Below, piece after piece: positions 19,089 to 27,777 of a stretch of DNA of 64,000 bases. Source of the stretch: Oceanospirillales bacterium (GTDB lineage Bacteria > Pseudomonadota > Gammaproteobacteria > Pseudomonadales > Balneatricaceae). The DNA lies in assembly GCA_018223185.1 (NCBI GenBank), contig JAAEYW010000007.1, forward strand, positions 124,001-188,000. Direction: 5' to 3'. Below the pieces are notes generated by a model. That model was given only the letters and a program-made list of their open reading frames with translations. It had not been told where the DNA came from and searched no databases. The position numbers and the translations under genes are program-made. Each line of letters begins with the position of its first letter. The first letter of the stretch is position 1.

Positions 19089-19139
19089 TTCAACAAAAGA
19101 GTGAATGGCTATTTATAAAATAGTTGCCTCTTTGTTGAA
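19089..19139. repeat. Nested inverted repeat in the uvrB/aspartate aminotransferase spacer
   Basis: TTCAACAAAAGAG (19089-19101) pairs with CTCTTTGTTGAA (19128-19139) with one bulge, and inside it CTATTT (19109-19114) pairs with AAATAG (19118-19123). It sits between two divergent gene starts, so it is not a terminator of either. It may be an operator or the trace of a small mobile element. Confidence 0.7.
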
Positions 19140-19255
19140 ATAAATCCTGTTTTTAACCTGATTCAGCGATGAAAATGATTTTTCCTCGCTCAGGATTCCG
19201 GTATCATTTGCCGGTTGAACACTCTATGGTTTAGCACCACATTTTTTCAGAGGAT

Positions 19256-20449
19256 ATGGCTAGGACAATGCAACTCTCCGATCGCGTTAACAGCATTAAA
19301 CCTTCTCCGACACTGGCAGTGACTAACCGTGCTGCTGAATTGCGTGCTGCGGGTAAGAATATTATTGGCCTGGGTGCAGGCGAACCCGATTTCGACACCC
19401 CGGATCACATTAAAAACGCTGCAATTGAAGCCCTCAACAACGGTTTCACGAAATACACAGCTGTTGACGGCACGCCAGCCCTGAAAAAAGCCATTATCGC
19501 TAAGTTTAAGCGCGACAATGGCTTTGACTATGAAGCCAATCAGATTCTGGTTTCATGTGGTGGTAAGCAGAGCTTCTTCAACCTGTCACTGGCACTGCTG
19601 AACGCCGGCGATGAAGTTATTATCCCGGCTCCCTACTGGGTGTCTTATCCGGATATGGTGCTAATGGGTGAAGGCGTCCCTGTCATTGTGACCACCACAC
19701 AGGCTGCCCGCTTTAAGATCACTCCGGCTCAGCTGGAAGAGGCGATCACAGACAGAACCAGATTGCTGGTACTGAACAGCCCATCCAACCCAACCGGCGT
19801 GGCATACACTGAGGCTGAGCTTAAAGCACTGGGCGAAGTGCTGACTAAGTACCCAGATGTACTGATCGCAACCGATGACATGTATGAGCATATCCTGTTC
19901 ACCGACACACCATTCATCAACATCCTGAATGTATGTCCTGAACTATATGACCGGACTATTGTGCTGAACGGAGTTTCCAAAGCCTATTCCATGACCGGCT
20001 GGCGGATTGGTTATGCTGCGGGCCCGGCTAAACTGATCGGCGCAATGAAAAAGATCCAGTCTCAGAGCACGTCCAACCCGACCTCGATCTCTCAGGTTGC
20101 GGCTCAGGCGGCACTCGATGGCGATCAGGAGTGCGTCAAAGAGATGGTCAAAGCGTTCAAACAGCGTCATGACTTCGTCGTTGAAAAACTCAACGAAATC
20201 GACGGTGTTGACTGCATCCCTGCTGACGGAACCTTTTACGCATTCCCAAGTTTTCAGCAGATCATCGACAACGATGCCCGGTTTGAAAACGATATCGACC
20301 TGGCGGAATTCCTGTTGCTGGAAGCCGGTGTAGCACTGGTTCCGGGCTCAGCTTTCGGTGCACCAGGCAATATGCGTCTGTCTTTCGCAACCTCAATGGA
20401 TATTCTGGCGGATGCGATCAGCCGGATCAAAACAGCGCTTGAAAACTAA
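19256..20449 (+). CDS. Class I aspartate aminotransferase
   Basis: A 397-residue PLP enzyme of the aspartate aminotransferase Ib type, which moves the amino group between aspartate and 2-oxoglutarate; some relatives also accept prephenate. Seen: LGAGEPDFDTPDHIK (about 37-51), NSPSNPTGVAY, and the PLP lysine in NGVSKAYSMTGWRIGY (about 238-253). The start is uncertain: ATG 19256 is one base from an AGAGGA, while ATG 19268 (MQLSDRVNSIKPSP) matches the usual family start. An intrinsic terminator follows. Aspartate also feeds the ectoine pathway elsewhere in this window. Confidence 0.88.
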   Translation: MARTMQLSDRVNSIKPSPTLAVTNRAAELRAAGKNIIGLGAGEPDFDTPDHIKNAAIEALNNGFTKYTAVDGTPALKKAIIAKFKRDNGFDYEANQILVSCGGKQSFFNLSLALLNAGDEVIIPAPYWVSYPDMVLMGEGVPVIVTTTQAARFKITPAQLEEAITDRTRLLVLNSPSNPTGVAYTEAELKALGEVLTKYPDVLIATDDMYEHILFTDTPFINILNVCPELYDRTIVLNGVSKAYSMTGWRIGYAAGPAKLIGAMKKIQSQSTSNPTSISQVAAQAALDGDQECVKEMVKAFKQRHDFVVEKLNEIDGVDCIPADGTFYAFPSFQQIIDNDARFENDIDLAEFLLLEAGVALVPGSAFGAPGNMRLSFATSMDILADAISRIKTALEN

Positions 20450-20478
20450 GCTTAAAAACTAAGTTCTCAAACTTTCAG

Positions 20479-20505
20479 AAAGCCGGGCCTGTCCCGGCTT
20501 TTTTA
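20479..20505 (+). terminator. Intrinsic terminator after the aminotransferase gene
   Basis: AAGCCGGG (20480-20487) pairs with CCCGGCTT (20493-20500), followed by a T run. Confidence 0.85.
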
Positions 20506-20582
20506 TACTCCCCCCTCCGTCCCGCGTTATCCAGCAACACCAGTCATGTTCGACTGCACCGAAAACTTTAATCTAAACAATA

Positions 20583-20610
20583 TTGCATTTCATTTGACCA
20601 GGACTATAAT
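20583..20610 (+). promoter_or_regulatory. Candidate promoter of the tetR-efflux operon
   Basis: TTGCAT (20583-20588) and TATAAT (20605-20610) are 16 bases apart, 37 bases before the tetR start codon. A TTGACC at 20594 is too close to serve as -35. Confidence 0.6.
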
Positions 20611-20626
20611 TGCATTTTTACTTTTA

Positions 20627-20639
20627 AGACGACCGGTCT
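20627..20639. promoter_or_regulatory. Candidate TetR operator AGAC-N5-GTCT
   Basis: AGAC (20627-20630) and GTCT (20636-20639) form an inverted repeat enclosing an eight-base palindrome GACCGGTC (20631-20638). It lies between the probable transcription start and the tetR start codon, where binding would block the operon. Autoregulation is inferred. Confidence 0.5.
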
Positions 20640-20646
20640 AATCAAG

Positions 20647-21288
20647 ATGAACCGCCCCAAAAGAAACGAACACTGTCGAGAAAAGATCCTGCAAACAGGA
20701 ATGGAGCTTTTTAAACGAAAGGGCTATCACGGCACTGGCCTGAAAGAGATCCTCGATACCTGTCAGGTACCCAAAGGTTCTTTTTATAACTACTTCGAGA
20801 GTAAAGAGCAGTTTGCAGTAGAAATACTCGAATACAGCCATCAGCTTGAAGATGAAAAATGGGATAAACGTACCAACGCTATCGAAGGCAATCTGCTTGA
20901 GCGGTTTCGCCTTGCGATTAACCTGTTCATCGCTGATTACGAGAACGACCCCGATGCAACGGGTTGCTTATTAACCAACCTGATGGGTGAAGTCGGCAAT
21001 GCCAGCGACTCATTCCGCGAAATTATCAGCCTGTCCTGCACCCGCGTTATCGACTGTATCGAAGAAAGTTTCAAAGAGGGCCAGTTACAGGGCAGCTTCC
21101 GCAACGATCTTCCCGCCCGGGCTATCGCCCAGTTATTCTGGGATAGCTGGCAGGGAGCCCTGCTACGAACCAAAGTTGAAGCGTCAACCGCCCCGCTACG
21201 CGAAGTGGCTGACACTATATTTACACTCTATGCACCATTGGAAAACCCTGTAGCTAACCCTAAGGATGGAGATAATAATGAAGTTTAA
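20647..21288 (+). CDS. TetR-family regulator of the RND efflux operon
   Basis: A 213-residue TetR/AcrR-type repressor. The N-terminal helix-turn-helix is clear (ILQTGMELFKRKGYHGTGLK, then VPKGSFYNYFESKEQFAVEI, about 14-62); the C-terminal part is a ligand-binding helical domain with GCLLTNLMGE. It is the first gene of the efflux operon, and its end overlaps the adaptor gene by 11 bases. By analogy to AcrR-like systems it should repress its own operon until a toxic ligand binds. Confidence 0.9.
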   Translation: MNRPKRNEHCREKILQTGMELFKRKGYHGTGLKEILDTCQVPKGSFYNYFESKEQFAVEILEYSHQLEDEKWDKRTNAIEGNLLERFRLAINLFIADYENDPDATGCLLTNLMGEVGNASDSFREIISLSCTRVIDCIEESFKEGQLQGSFRNDLPARAIAQLFWDSWQGALLRTKVEASTAPLREVADTIFTLYAPLENPVANPKDGDNNEV

Positions 21289-22342
21289 TCAGTTCTTGCC
21301 CCCAACACTGCTCAGCCTGATGCTGATCTGCACCTCTGTGACTCATGCCCAGGGCCTGCCTGCTGAGGTAATCCATGTACAGAGCAAGCCGCTCACCCAT
21401 ATGATCGAAGCGATCGGCGGCCTGAGCGCGAATGAATCAATCATCCTGCGCCCGGAGCAGAGTGGCAGCGTCGAAAAGGTTCTTTTCACCGAGGGCGCTA
21501 CCGTTCAGTCAGGTGAAACCCTGATTGTGCTTGAATCATCGCTGTACAAAGCCCAGCTGCAGGAAAGTAAAGCCCGCGTTAACCTGAGCCGCATTGCCTA
21601 TAACCGGGCGGCCAGCCTGGTAAAGAAAAAGGTGGGTTCACAACAGGATATGGACTCTTCTCTGGCACAGCTTCAGGTCGATCAGGCACAACAACAGGTC
21701 GCCCAGACTCAGCTGGACAAAATGACCATCAAAGCACCTTTCGACGGCGTGATCGGATTGCGTAAGTTCAGTCCCGGTGATTACGTCACTGTGGGTCAGG
21801 ACCTGGTTGAACTGGCCGATATCAATACCATGAAGGTTGACTTCCGGGTTCCGGAAAATCAGCTGGCCAATATACACACGGGGCAGCAGATCAGGATTCA
21901 GGTTGACGCGCTGCCGGGCGAAACATTCAACGGTTCCATCTACGCTATCGCTCCCAGCATTGATGAACGCAGCCACAATATCGCTATCCGGGCAAAGATC
22001 GAAAACCGTGACAACCTGTTACGCCCCGGACTGTTTGCACGAATTCAGATCATCACCCGCACTAACGAAAACGCGGTGATGGTGCCTGAACAAGCGATCA
22101 TCCCTCAGAACGACAGTTTCTTCGTCATGACGGTCAGCGACGGAAAAATTGCCATGGCTCCGGTAGAGCTGGGCCTGCGTCGTGATGGAGAGGTTAATAT
22201 TATTGCCGGTCTGGATGCAGGCCAGGTAATCGTGACTGCGGGTCAGATCAAACTGTTCCCCGGCTCACCTGTCACGCCTGTCTTTGTTGATGGCACTGCT
22301 GAGCAATCAGCTCAGCCTTCGGCTGAACAACCGGGAGCCTGA
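21278..22342 (+). CDS. RND efflux periplasmic adaptor (membrane fusion protein)
   Basis: A 354-residue adaptor that links the RND pump to the outer-membrane channel. A signal peptide (hydrophobic segment ending THAQG, about 25) is followed by the barrel-sandwich lipoyl half-motifs (SVEKVLFTEGATVQSGETLI and IKAPFDGVIGLRKFSPGDYV), an alpha-helical hairpin between them, and beta-barrel and membrane-proximal domains. I chose ATG 21278, which has GGAG six bases upstream, over the ATG at 21266. There is no lipobox cysteine, so it is likely soluble or anchored by an uncleaved helix. The pump gene starts 2 bases after its stop. Confidence 0.9.
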   Translation: MKFNQFLPPTLLSLMLICTSVTHAQGLPAEVIHVQSKPLTHMIEAIGGLSANESIILRPEQSGSVEKVLFTEGATVQSGETLIVLESSLYKAQLQESKARVNLSRIAYNRAASLVKKKVGSQQDMDSSLAQLQVDQAQQQVAQTQLDKMTIKAPFDGVIGLRKFSPGDYVTVGQDLVELADINTMKVDFRVPENQLANIHTGQQIRIQVDALPGETFNGSIYAIAPSIDERSHNIAIRAKIENRDNLLRPGLFARIQIITRTNENAVMVPEQAIIPQNDSFFVMTVSDGKIAMAPVELGLRRDGEVNIIAGLDAGQVIVTAGQIKLFPGSPVTPVFVDGTAEQSAQPSAEQPGA

Positions 22343-22344
22343 GC

Positions 22345-25300
22345 ATGATCCTTTCTGAAATAAGTATCAAACGACCGGTACTGGCGACTGTTATGAGTCT
22401 GCTGATATTACTGGTAGGCGCGGTGTCCTACGACCGTCTGACGGTTCGGGAATACCCGAAAATCGACGTCCCTGTAGTAACGGTTGAAACCAACTATCCC
22501 GGTGCCAGCTCATCGATTATAGAATCCCAGGTCACCCAGATTATCGAGGATTCCCTGTCCGGTATTGAGGGGGTTGATTATATCAGCTCAGTCAGCCGTT
22601 CGGGAAAAAGCCAGATTACAGTCACCTTCAAACTCACCCGCGATCCTGACGATGCGGCCAGCGATGTTCGGGACCGTGTCGGCCGGGTGCGTGGCGCTCT
22701 GCCCGATGACGTTGAAGAACCCATCACGGCAAAGACTGAAGCGGATGCACAGCCAGTGTTCTGGCTGGCACTTTCTTCCGATAACCACAGCATGATGGAG
22801 ATCTCTCAGATTGCAGATAAGATGGTCAAAGACCCGCTGCAAACCGTTGATGGCGTTGCTAACGTCATGCTGTTTGGTGACCGTCGTTTTGCCATGCGGA
22901 TCTGGCTGGATCCAGCCCGGATGGCGGCCTATCAGGTCATTCCACAGGATATTGAAAACGCGCTGAGTAGTCAGAATGTTGAGATTCCTGCGGGTCGTAT
23001 CGAAAGTGATCAGCGGGAGTTCAGTGTCCTGGCGAAAACTGATCTGAACACCATTGAGCAGTTTGAAAATATCATTATCCGTAATGACAACAACTATGCG
23101 GTCAGAGTCCGCGATGTTGCCCGGGTGGAGATCGCCCCAGAAGATGAGCGCCGCAAATCACGTTTTAAAGGTAAATCGGCTGTCGCCCTGGGGGTTGTAA
23201 AGCAGTCAACAGCTAACCCGCTGGATGTCTCAAACGGTATTCAGGAGCGTCTGCCACTAATTAAAGCAGCCCTGCCCGAAGGCGTTAATGTTGAAATCGC
23301 CTATGACTCCTCAGTGTTTATCTCTGAGTCAATCAAGTCTGTTTTCAAAACCATTTTTGAAGCCAGCGTATTGGTTATCGCGGTTATCTTTTTCTTCCTG
23401 AGAAACCTGCGGGCCACCCTGATTCCGGTTATAACCATCCCTCTGTCACTGATCGGCGGTTTTGCCCTGATGCTGTTGATGGGCTTCAGTATTAATACGC
23501 TCACCCTGTTGGCGATGGTGCTGGCAATCGGTCTGGTGGTCGACGATGCGATCGTCATGCTGGAAAATATTTACCGTCATGTTGAGGCGGGATTGTCACC
23601 GGTCCAGGCGGCGTTTAAAGGCAGTAAAGAGATCGGCTTTGCGGTTATCGCCACCACGCTGACACTGGTCGCAGTATTTGCTCCGGTGGCCTTTACCCCT
23701 GGCCGTACCGGCAAGCTGTTCACCGAGTTTGCCCTGACTCTGGCGGGCGGCGTATTGGTCTCCGGCTTTATTGCCCTGTCCTTGTCACCGATGATGTGCT
23801 CGCGTCTGTTGCATCATGAAAAGCGGCACAGCGCAATCTTCAACCTGATTGAGGGCTGGATTCTGGGTTTAACCAACGGTTATCAGTCGCTGCTGAAAAA
23901 AGTGCTGCGCTCACGCCTGTTGGCTGTATTGATTATGGCTGGCAGCCTTGGCGGTGCCGGTCTGCTATACACTCAGTTACCGCAGGAACTGGCGCCGGTA
24001 GAGGACCGGGGGACAATCCTGGCGATGTCTATCGCACCTGATGGTGCGTCTGTCGACTATGTTGATCGCTATGCCAGACAGGTCGAAGGAATGATTGCAA
24101 AACAGCCTGCTGGCAACCGCTATTTTACTATCGTCGGGTTTCCCACTGAAACCAACTCAATGACCTTCCTTGGCCTGAAACCCTGGGATGAAAGGACACA
24201 GAAGCAGCAGAGTATTGTTGCCGAACTGACGCCTCAGCTGTTTGGTGGAGTCACTGGCACCATGTCGTTTGCCATGAACCCCCCTTCCCTGGGACAGAGT
24301 TTCGTCTCCCGGCCGGTAGAGTTCATCATCAAATCGAATACCGATTATGCTGAGTTGAAAACAATCTCCGACCAGCTGATGGCACGCATCTTACAAAACC
24401 CGGGCTTTGTTCAACCGGATATTGACCTGAAGCTGAATAAACCGGAACTATCACTGAATGTGAACCGGGATAAAGCATCCGAGATGGGACTGGATATCAA
24501 TCTGATCGGACGCAGTATCGAAACCTATATGGCGAGCCGCAGTGTGACCCGCTTTAAGAAGGAAGGCGAGCAGTACGACGTTATCCTTCAGGTGGAGCCC
24601 GGCCAGCGACGTGATCCAAGTGATCTGAGCAATCTCTATCTGCGCACTGACGATAACAACATGGTGCAGCTGAGCTCAGTAGTGGATATTAAAGAGAGTG
24701 TCGCGCCTAAGGAGCTGAACCACTTCGATAAGATGAAGTCAGTTAAATTTCAGGCAATTCTGGCACCCGGTTACAGCCTGAAGCAGGCTCTGGATTTTCT
24801 TGAACAACAGATGGCTGAGATCAGCCCGGAAACACTGTACGATTTCGGCGGACAGTCACGGGAGTTTAAAGAGTCCGGTAGCGGCCTGATGGTAACCGCC
24901 CTGCTGGCTCTGGTCTTCACCTTTCTGGTTCTGGCGGCACAGTTTGAGAGTTTCCGTAACCCGATGATCATTATGCTATCCGTGCCTCCGGCGCTGTTCG
25001 GCGGTCTCTTTGCGCTGTACTTCTCCGGCGGTAGCCTGAGCATTTACAGTCAGATCGGTCTGATCACCCTGATCGGTCTGATCACCAAGCATGGTATTCT
25101 GATCGTGGAGTTTGCCAACCAGCTGCAGGATCAGGGACGCGAGCTTCAGGATGCTATTATTGAATCAGCAACCATGCGATTACGCCCTATTCTGATGACC
25201 ACCGGGGCAATGGTGCTGGGCACCGTGCCGCTGGCAATCGCCTTTGGTGCCGGTGCCGAGAGCCGGCAACAGATAGGCTGGGTGATTGTGGGTGGTCTGA

Positions 25301-25419
25301 CCTTTGGTACCCTGTTAACCTTATTCATAGTACCAACGGTTTACAGCTATCTGGGACGGCGTCTGTTCAAAAAAGTAGAGCCGGACTATCAACTTATGGA
25401 ACAAGGATCAGAGCAGTGA
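22345..25419 (+). CDS. RND (HAE1-type) multidrug efflux permease
   Basis: A 1024-residue inner-membrane proton antiporter of the AcrB type. Family landmarks: MILSEISIKRPVLATVMSLL at the N-terminus, REYPKIDVPVVTVETNYPGA, and the proton-relay helix with MVLAIGLVVDDAIVMLEN (paired Asp, about 392-410). The C-terminal repeat has LITLIGLITKHGILIVEFAN. Two large periplasmic loops separate the two halves. It probably exports lipophilic toxic compounds through the co-encoded adaptor and TolC-like channel. The stop codon overlaps the start of the channel gene by four bases, indicating translational coupling. Confidence 0.95.
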   Translation: MILSEISIKRPVLATVMSLLILLVGAVSYDRLTVREYPKIDVPVVTVETNYPGASSSIIESQVTQIIEDSLSGIEGVDYISSVSRSGKSQITVTFKLTRDPDDAASDVRDRVGRVRGALPDDVEEPITAKTEADAQPVFWLALSSDNHSMMEISQIADKMVKDPLQTVDGVANVMLFGDRRFAMRIWLDPARMAAYQVIPQDIENALSSQNVEIPAGRIESDQREFSVLAKTDLNTIEQFENIIIRNDNNYAVRVRDVARVEIAPEDERRKSRFKGKSAVALGVVKQSTANPLDVSNGIQERLPLIKAALPEGVNVEIAYDSSVFISESIKSVFKTIFEASVLVIAVIFFFLRNLRATLIPVITIPLSLIGGFALMLLMGFSINTLTLLAMVLAIGLVVDDAIVMLENIYRHVEAGLSPVQAAFKGSKEIGFAVIATTLTLVAVFAPVAFTPGRTGKLFTEFALTLAGGVLVSGFIALSLSPMMCSRLLHHEKRHSAIFNLIEGWILGLTNGYQSLLKKVLRSRLLAVLIMAGSLGGAGLLYTQLPQELAPVEDRGTILAMSIAPDGASVDYVDRYARQVEGMIAKQPAGNRYFTIVGFPTETNSMTFLGLKPWDERTQKQQSIVAELTPQLFGGVTGTMSFAMNPPSLGQSFVSRPVEFIIKSNTDYAELKTISDQLMARILQNPGFVQPDIDLKLNKPELSLNVNRDKASEMGLDINLIGRSIETYMASRSVTRFKKEGEQYDVILQVEPGQRRDPSDLSNLYLRTDDNNMVQLSSVVDIKESVAPKELNHFDKMKSVKFQAILAPGYSLKQALDFLEQQMAEISPETLYDFGGQSREFKESGSGLMVTALLALVFTFLVLAAQFESFRNPMIIMLSVPPALFGGLFALYFSGGSLSIYSQIGLITLIGLITKHGILIVEFANQLQDQGRELQDAIIESATMRLRPILMTTGAMVLGTVPLAIAFGAGAESRQQIGWVIVGGLTFGTLLTLFIVPTVYSYLGRRLFKKVEPDYQLMEQGSEQ

Positions 25420-26726
25420 AAGCAACTCAACGTACAATACACCGTACTCTGCTGGCTACAGCCATCAGCTGTGCCCTGATTGCTCCGCAGGTTAGCGCAG
25501 GAGCATTGACAGATATTTATCAGCAAGCCCTTGATCAGGACCCGCAACTCAAAGCAGCTGAGGCCAGCGCGAAAGCGGGCGCAGAAGCGCTGCCGCAAAG
25601 CCGGGCGGGCTTACTCCCGAGTATCTCATTAACCGGAAACACCACCTGGATCGAGGCTGAAACCGCTGACTACAACAACCATGGCTATACCGTGAGCCTG
25701 AGCCAGCCACTGTTTTCTGCATCATCCTGGTTTACCTACAAACAGGGAATGGCACAATCTGAAGCAGCCAGCCTGCAGTTTGATCAGGCACAGCAAAATC
25801 TGATTCTGCGGGTCGTTAACAGTTATCTGAGTGTGCTACGGGCACAGACAGCGCTGGAAACATCACAGGCTCAGGAACGGGCGATCAAACGCCGCCTGGA
25901 TCAGGTGAACGCGCAGTTTGAAGTCGGTCTGATCGCCATTACCGATGTTCAGGAAGCTCAGGCGAGTTACGACAATGCCAAGGTTTCCAGAATTCTGGCG
26001 GAAGGCGATCTGGACAACAGTTTTCAGGAACTCGAGCGTCTCACAGGCCAGCCTGTAGACGCCATCAGCCCTCTGGCTAAAGAGTACCCGGTAGACAATA
26101 TCAGTCCGACAGAGCCACAGGCATGGATTAAAAAAGCTCAGGCTGGCAACCTGTCACTGAAAGTCGCCCAGGCGAACACGGAAGCGGCCCGGCGCCAGTC
26201 TCAGGCGGCGTCCAGCGGACATCTGCCGACACTGTCGCTGACCGCCAGTTACGACCAGGATAAAGGTAAACCCACCGGCAACAATGACTGGGAAGAAACC
26301 AATCAGATAGGTCTTACGCTGTCAGTGCCTATTTTTTCCGGTGGCGCAACCAGTTCTAAAAGCCGTCAGGCCGGCTACGGCTTTGCGCAAGCTCGTTACA
26401 CTCAGGACGATACTCTCCGGGGTGTGATTCAGGAGACCCGCAACCTGCTGCGTAACCTGCAGACTAATGTACTGAGCGTAGCGGCCCGTAAGCAGAGCAT
26501 TCTATCCAGCGAGACGGCCCTGAAAGCAACCGAAGAGGGCTTTAACGTAGGCACCCGAAATGTTGTTGATGTGTTGCAGGCAGAGCAGCAGCTCTATTCA
26601 GCACAACGGGATTATGCCAATGCCCGGTTCGATTACATCCAGAACCTGTTCAACTTTAAACAGCAGGTCGGCACTCTGAGCCCGGATGACATTATCGGTC
26701 TGGATCAGTGGATGCAGGCTAAATAG
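25416..26726 (+). CDS. TolC-family outer-membrane efflux channel
   Basis: A 436-residue outer-membrane factor. A signal peptide ends at QVSAGALT (about residue 28); the start of the mature part, LTDIYQQALDQDPQLKAAEA, is typical of TolC. The internal duplication is visible in the two LxxA-rich helical halves; the second ends with VGTRNVVDVLQAEQQLYSAQ. It completes the tripartite pump. The GTG start overlaps the permease stop. A strong terminator closes the operon. Confidence 0.93.
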   Translation: MKATQRTIHRTLLATAISCALIAPQVSAGALTDIYQQALDQDPQLKAAEASAKAGAEALPQSRAGLLPSISLTGNTTWIEAETADYNNHGYTVSLSQPLFSASSWFTYKQGMAQSEAASLQFDQAQQNLILRVVNSYLSVLRAQTALETSQAQERAIKRRLDQVNAQFEVGLIAITDVQEAQASYDNAKVSRILAEGDLDNSFQELERLTGQPVDAISPLAKEYPVDNISPTEPQAWIKKAQAGNLSLKVAQANTEAARRQSQAASSGHLPTLSLTASYDQDKGKPTGNNDWEETNQIGLTLSVPIFSGGATSSKSRQAGYGFAQARYTQDDTLRGVIQETRNLLRNLQTNVLSVAARKQSILSSETALKATEEGFNVGTRNVVDVLQAEQQLYSAQRDYANARFDYIQNLFNFKQQVGTLSPDDIIGLDQWMQAK

Positions 26727-26786
26727 AACGCTGTAAGTGCGCGTTACAGAACAGCACTCTCTTCTGACGCTCTGGTTCTGAACACT

Positions 26787-26822
26787 AAAAAGGCTGATGT
26801 CACACAACATCAGCCTTTTTTC
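26787..26822. terminator. Bidirectional terminator between tolC-like and binding-protein genes
   Basis: AAAAAGGCTGATGT (26787-26800) pairs with ACATCAGCCTTTTT (26807-26820), giving U tracts on both strands. It serves the convergent efflux operon and binding-protein gene. Confidence 0.9.
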
Positions 26823-26855
26823 TTACCTCACTGAGATCGATTGATAATCCGACTG

Positions 26856-27656
26856 TCAGTCTTTAACCACGATTTCGCTTAAGCCATTTTTTTCTGCCGA
26901 CTGATAAAGCTTATTGGTTTTTTTCATTGTCACCAGGAAATCGTCGACCTCATTTAACCAGTCCATCTCACCTTTTGGCACCGCATAGGCATAAAAGGTT
27001 TTAGCCAATGGCGCTTGCGGCGCAAACAAAACCGCCCACTGAGTCAAAGCCGTCATGCGCTTTCCATAGGGATAATCCGTCATAAATACATCAGCCCTGC
27101 CACTCAGCACTTCCTGCTCACGGGCCTTAAAACTATCAACCACTGACACGCTGGCATGCTGAAAGGTCTGTTTTATCACCGGCTCCATATAGGTGCCTTT
27201 CTGGACAACCGCCACCACCCCTTCCCTGTCAATATCGCTCCAACGGGCTACCTCTGTATTGTCCTTAGTCCCGACAGCATAAATTCCACTTGCCAGATAA
27301 GGCGCTGAAAACTCCATAAAAGGCTTACGGCTATCCCTGACACCGATACCATGCATCGCGATATCACAGGCATCGTTTTGCAGATTACTGACCAGCTTGG
27401 AAAAGGAACTTTCCACAAACGCCAGTTTGACCCCTATAGAACGGGCCAGCTCATGCGCCATATCGATATCGATCCCTTCCAACTGTTGAGTTCGCGGGTT
27501 GCGATAGCTGATGGCAAAGTAATCCGGCCAGATACAAACACGGATCTCTCCTGCAGCAATTATTTTGTCAGATCGCTCACTTGCCGTGACATTGTTAATT
27601 GATATCGTCAGAAAAGATACTGCCACGCAGAGCATTGTTTTAAGGCTGTTGGTCAT
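26856..27656 (-). CDS. Periplasmic solute-binding protein, family 3 (amino-acid type)
   Basis: A 266-residue secreted binding protein. A signal peptide (MTNSLKTMLCVAVSFLTISI, ending NNVTA) precedes a PBP2 fold with IRVCIWPDYFAISYRNPRTQ and LEGIDIDMAHELARSIGVKL, the usual ligand-site stretches of family 3. I chose ATG 27656; a TTG nine codons upstream is also open. No ABC permease is adjacent. The gene is divergent from a PAS-GGDEF-EAL gene, which suggests the ligand may be sensed to adjust cyclic-di-GMP; this is inference. The Arg that contacts amino-acid carboxylates is not obvious, so the ligand may differ. Confidence 0.82.
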   Translation of the reverse strand: MTNSLKTMLCVAVSFLTISINNVTASERSDKIIAAGEIRVCIWPDYFAISYRNPRTQQLEGIDIDMAHELARSIGVKLAFVESSFSKLVSNLQNDACDIAMHGIGVRDSRKPFMEFSAPYLASGIYAVGTKDNTEVARWSDIDREGVVAVVQKGTYMEPVIKQTFQHASVSVVDSFKAREQEVLSGRADVFMTDYPYGKRMTALTQWAVLFAPQAPLAKTFYAYAVPKGEMDWLNEVDDFLVTMKKTNKLYQSAEKNGLSEIVVKD

Positions 27657-27777
27657 CGTCTTTATGTCCGTTTTTCCTGTCAAAAATCAATTAACTTCTA
27701 TGCACTCATTCATTTCAAGCCTTAATTTAAGATATGATCGTGTTTATTCCGCTTCTTTGATGCGAGTTATAATTTTT

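Noticed and set aside
19017-19255. LexA (SOS) box upstream of uvrB
   Set aside because: I looked for CTGT-N8-ACAG in the spacer and found only half sites with wrong spacing.
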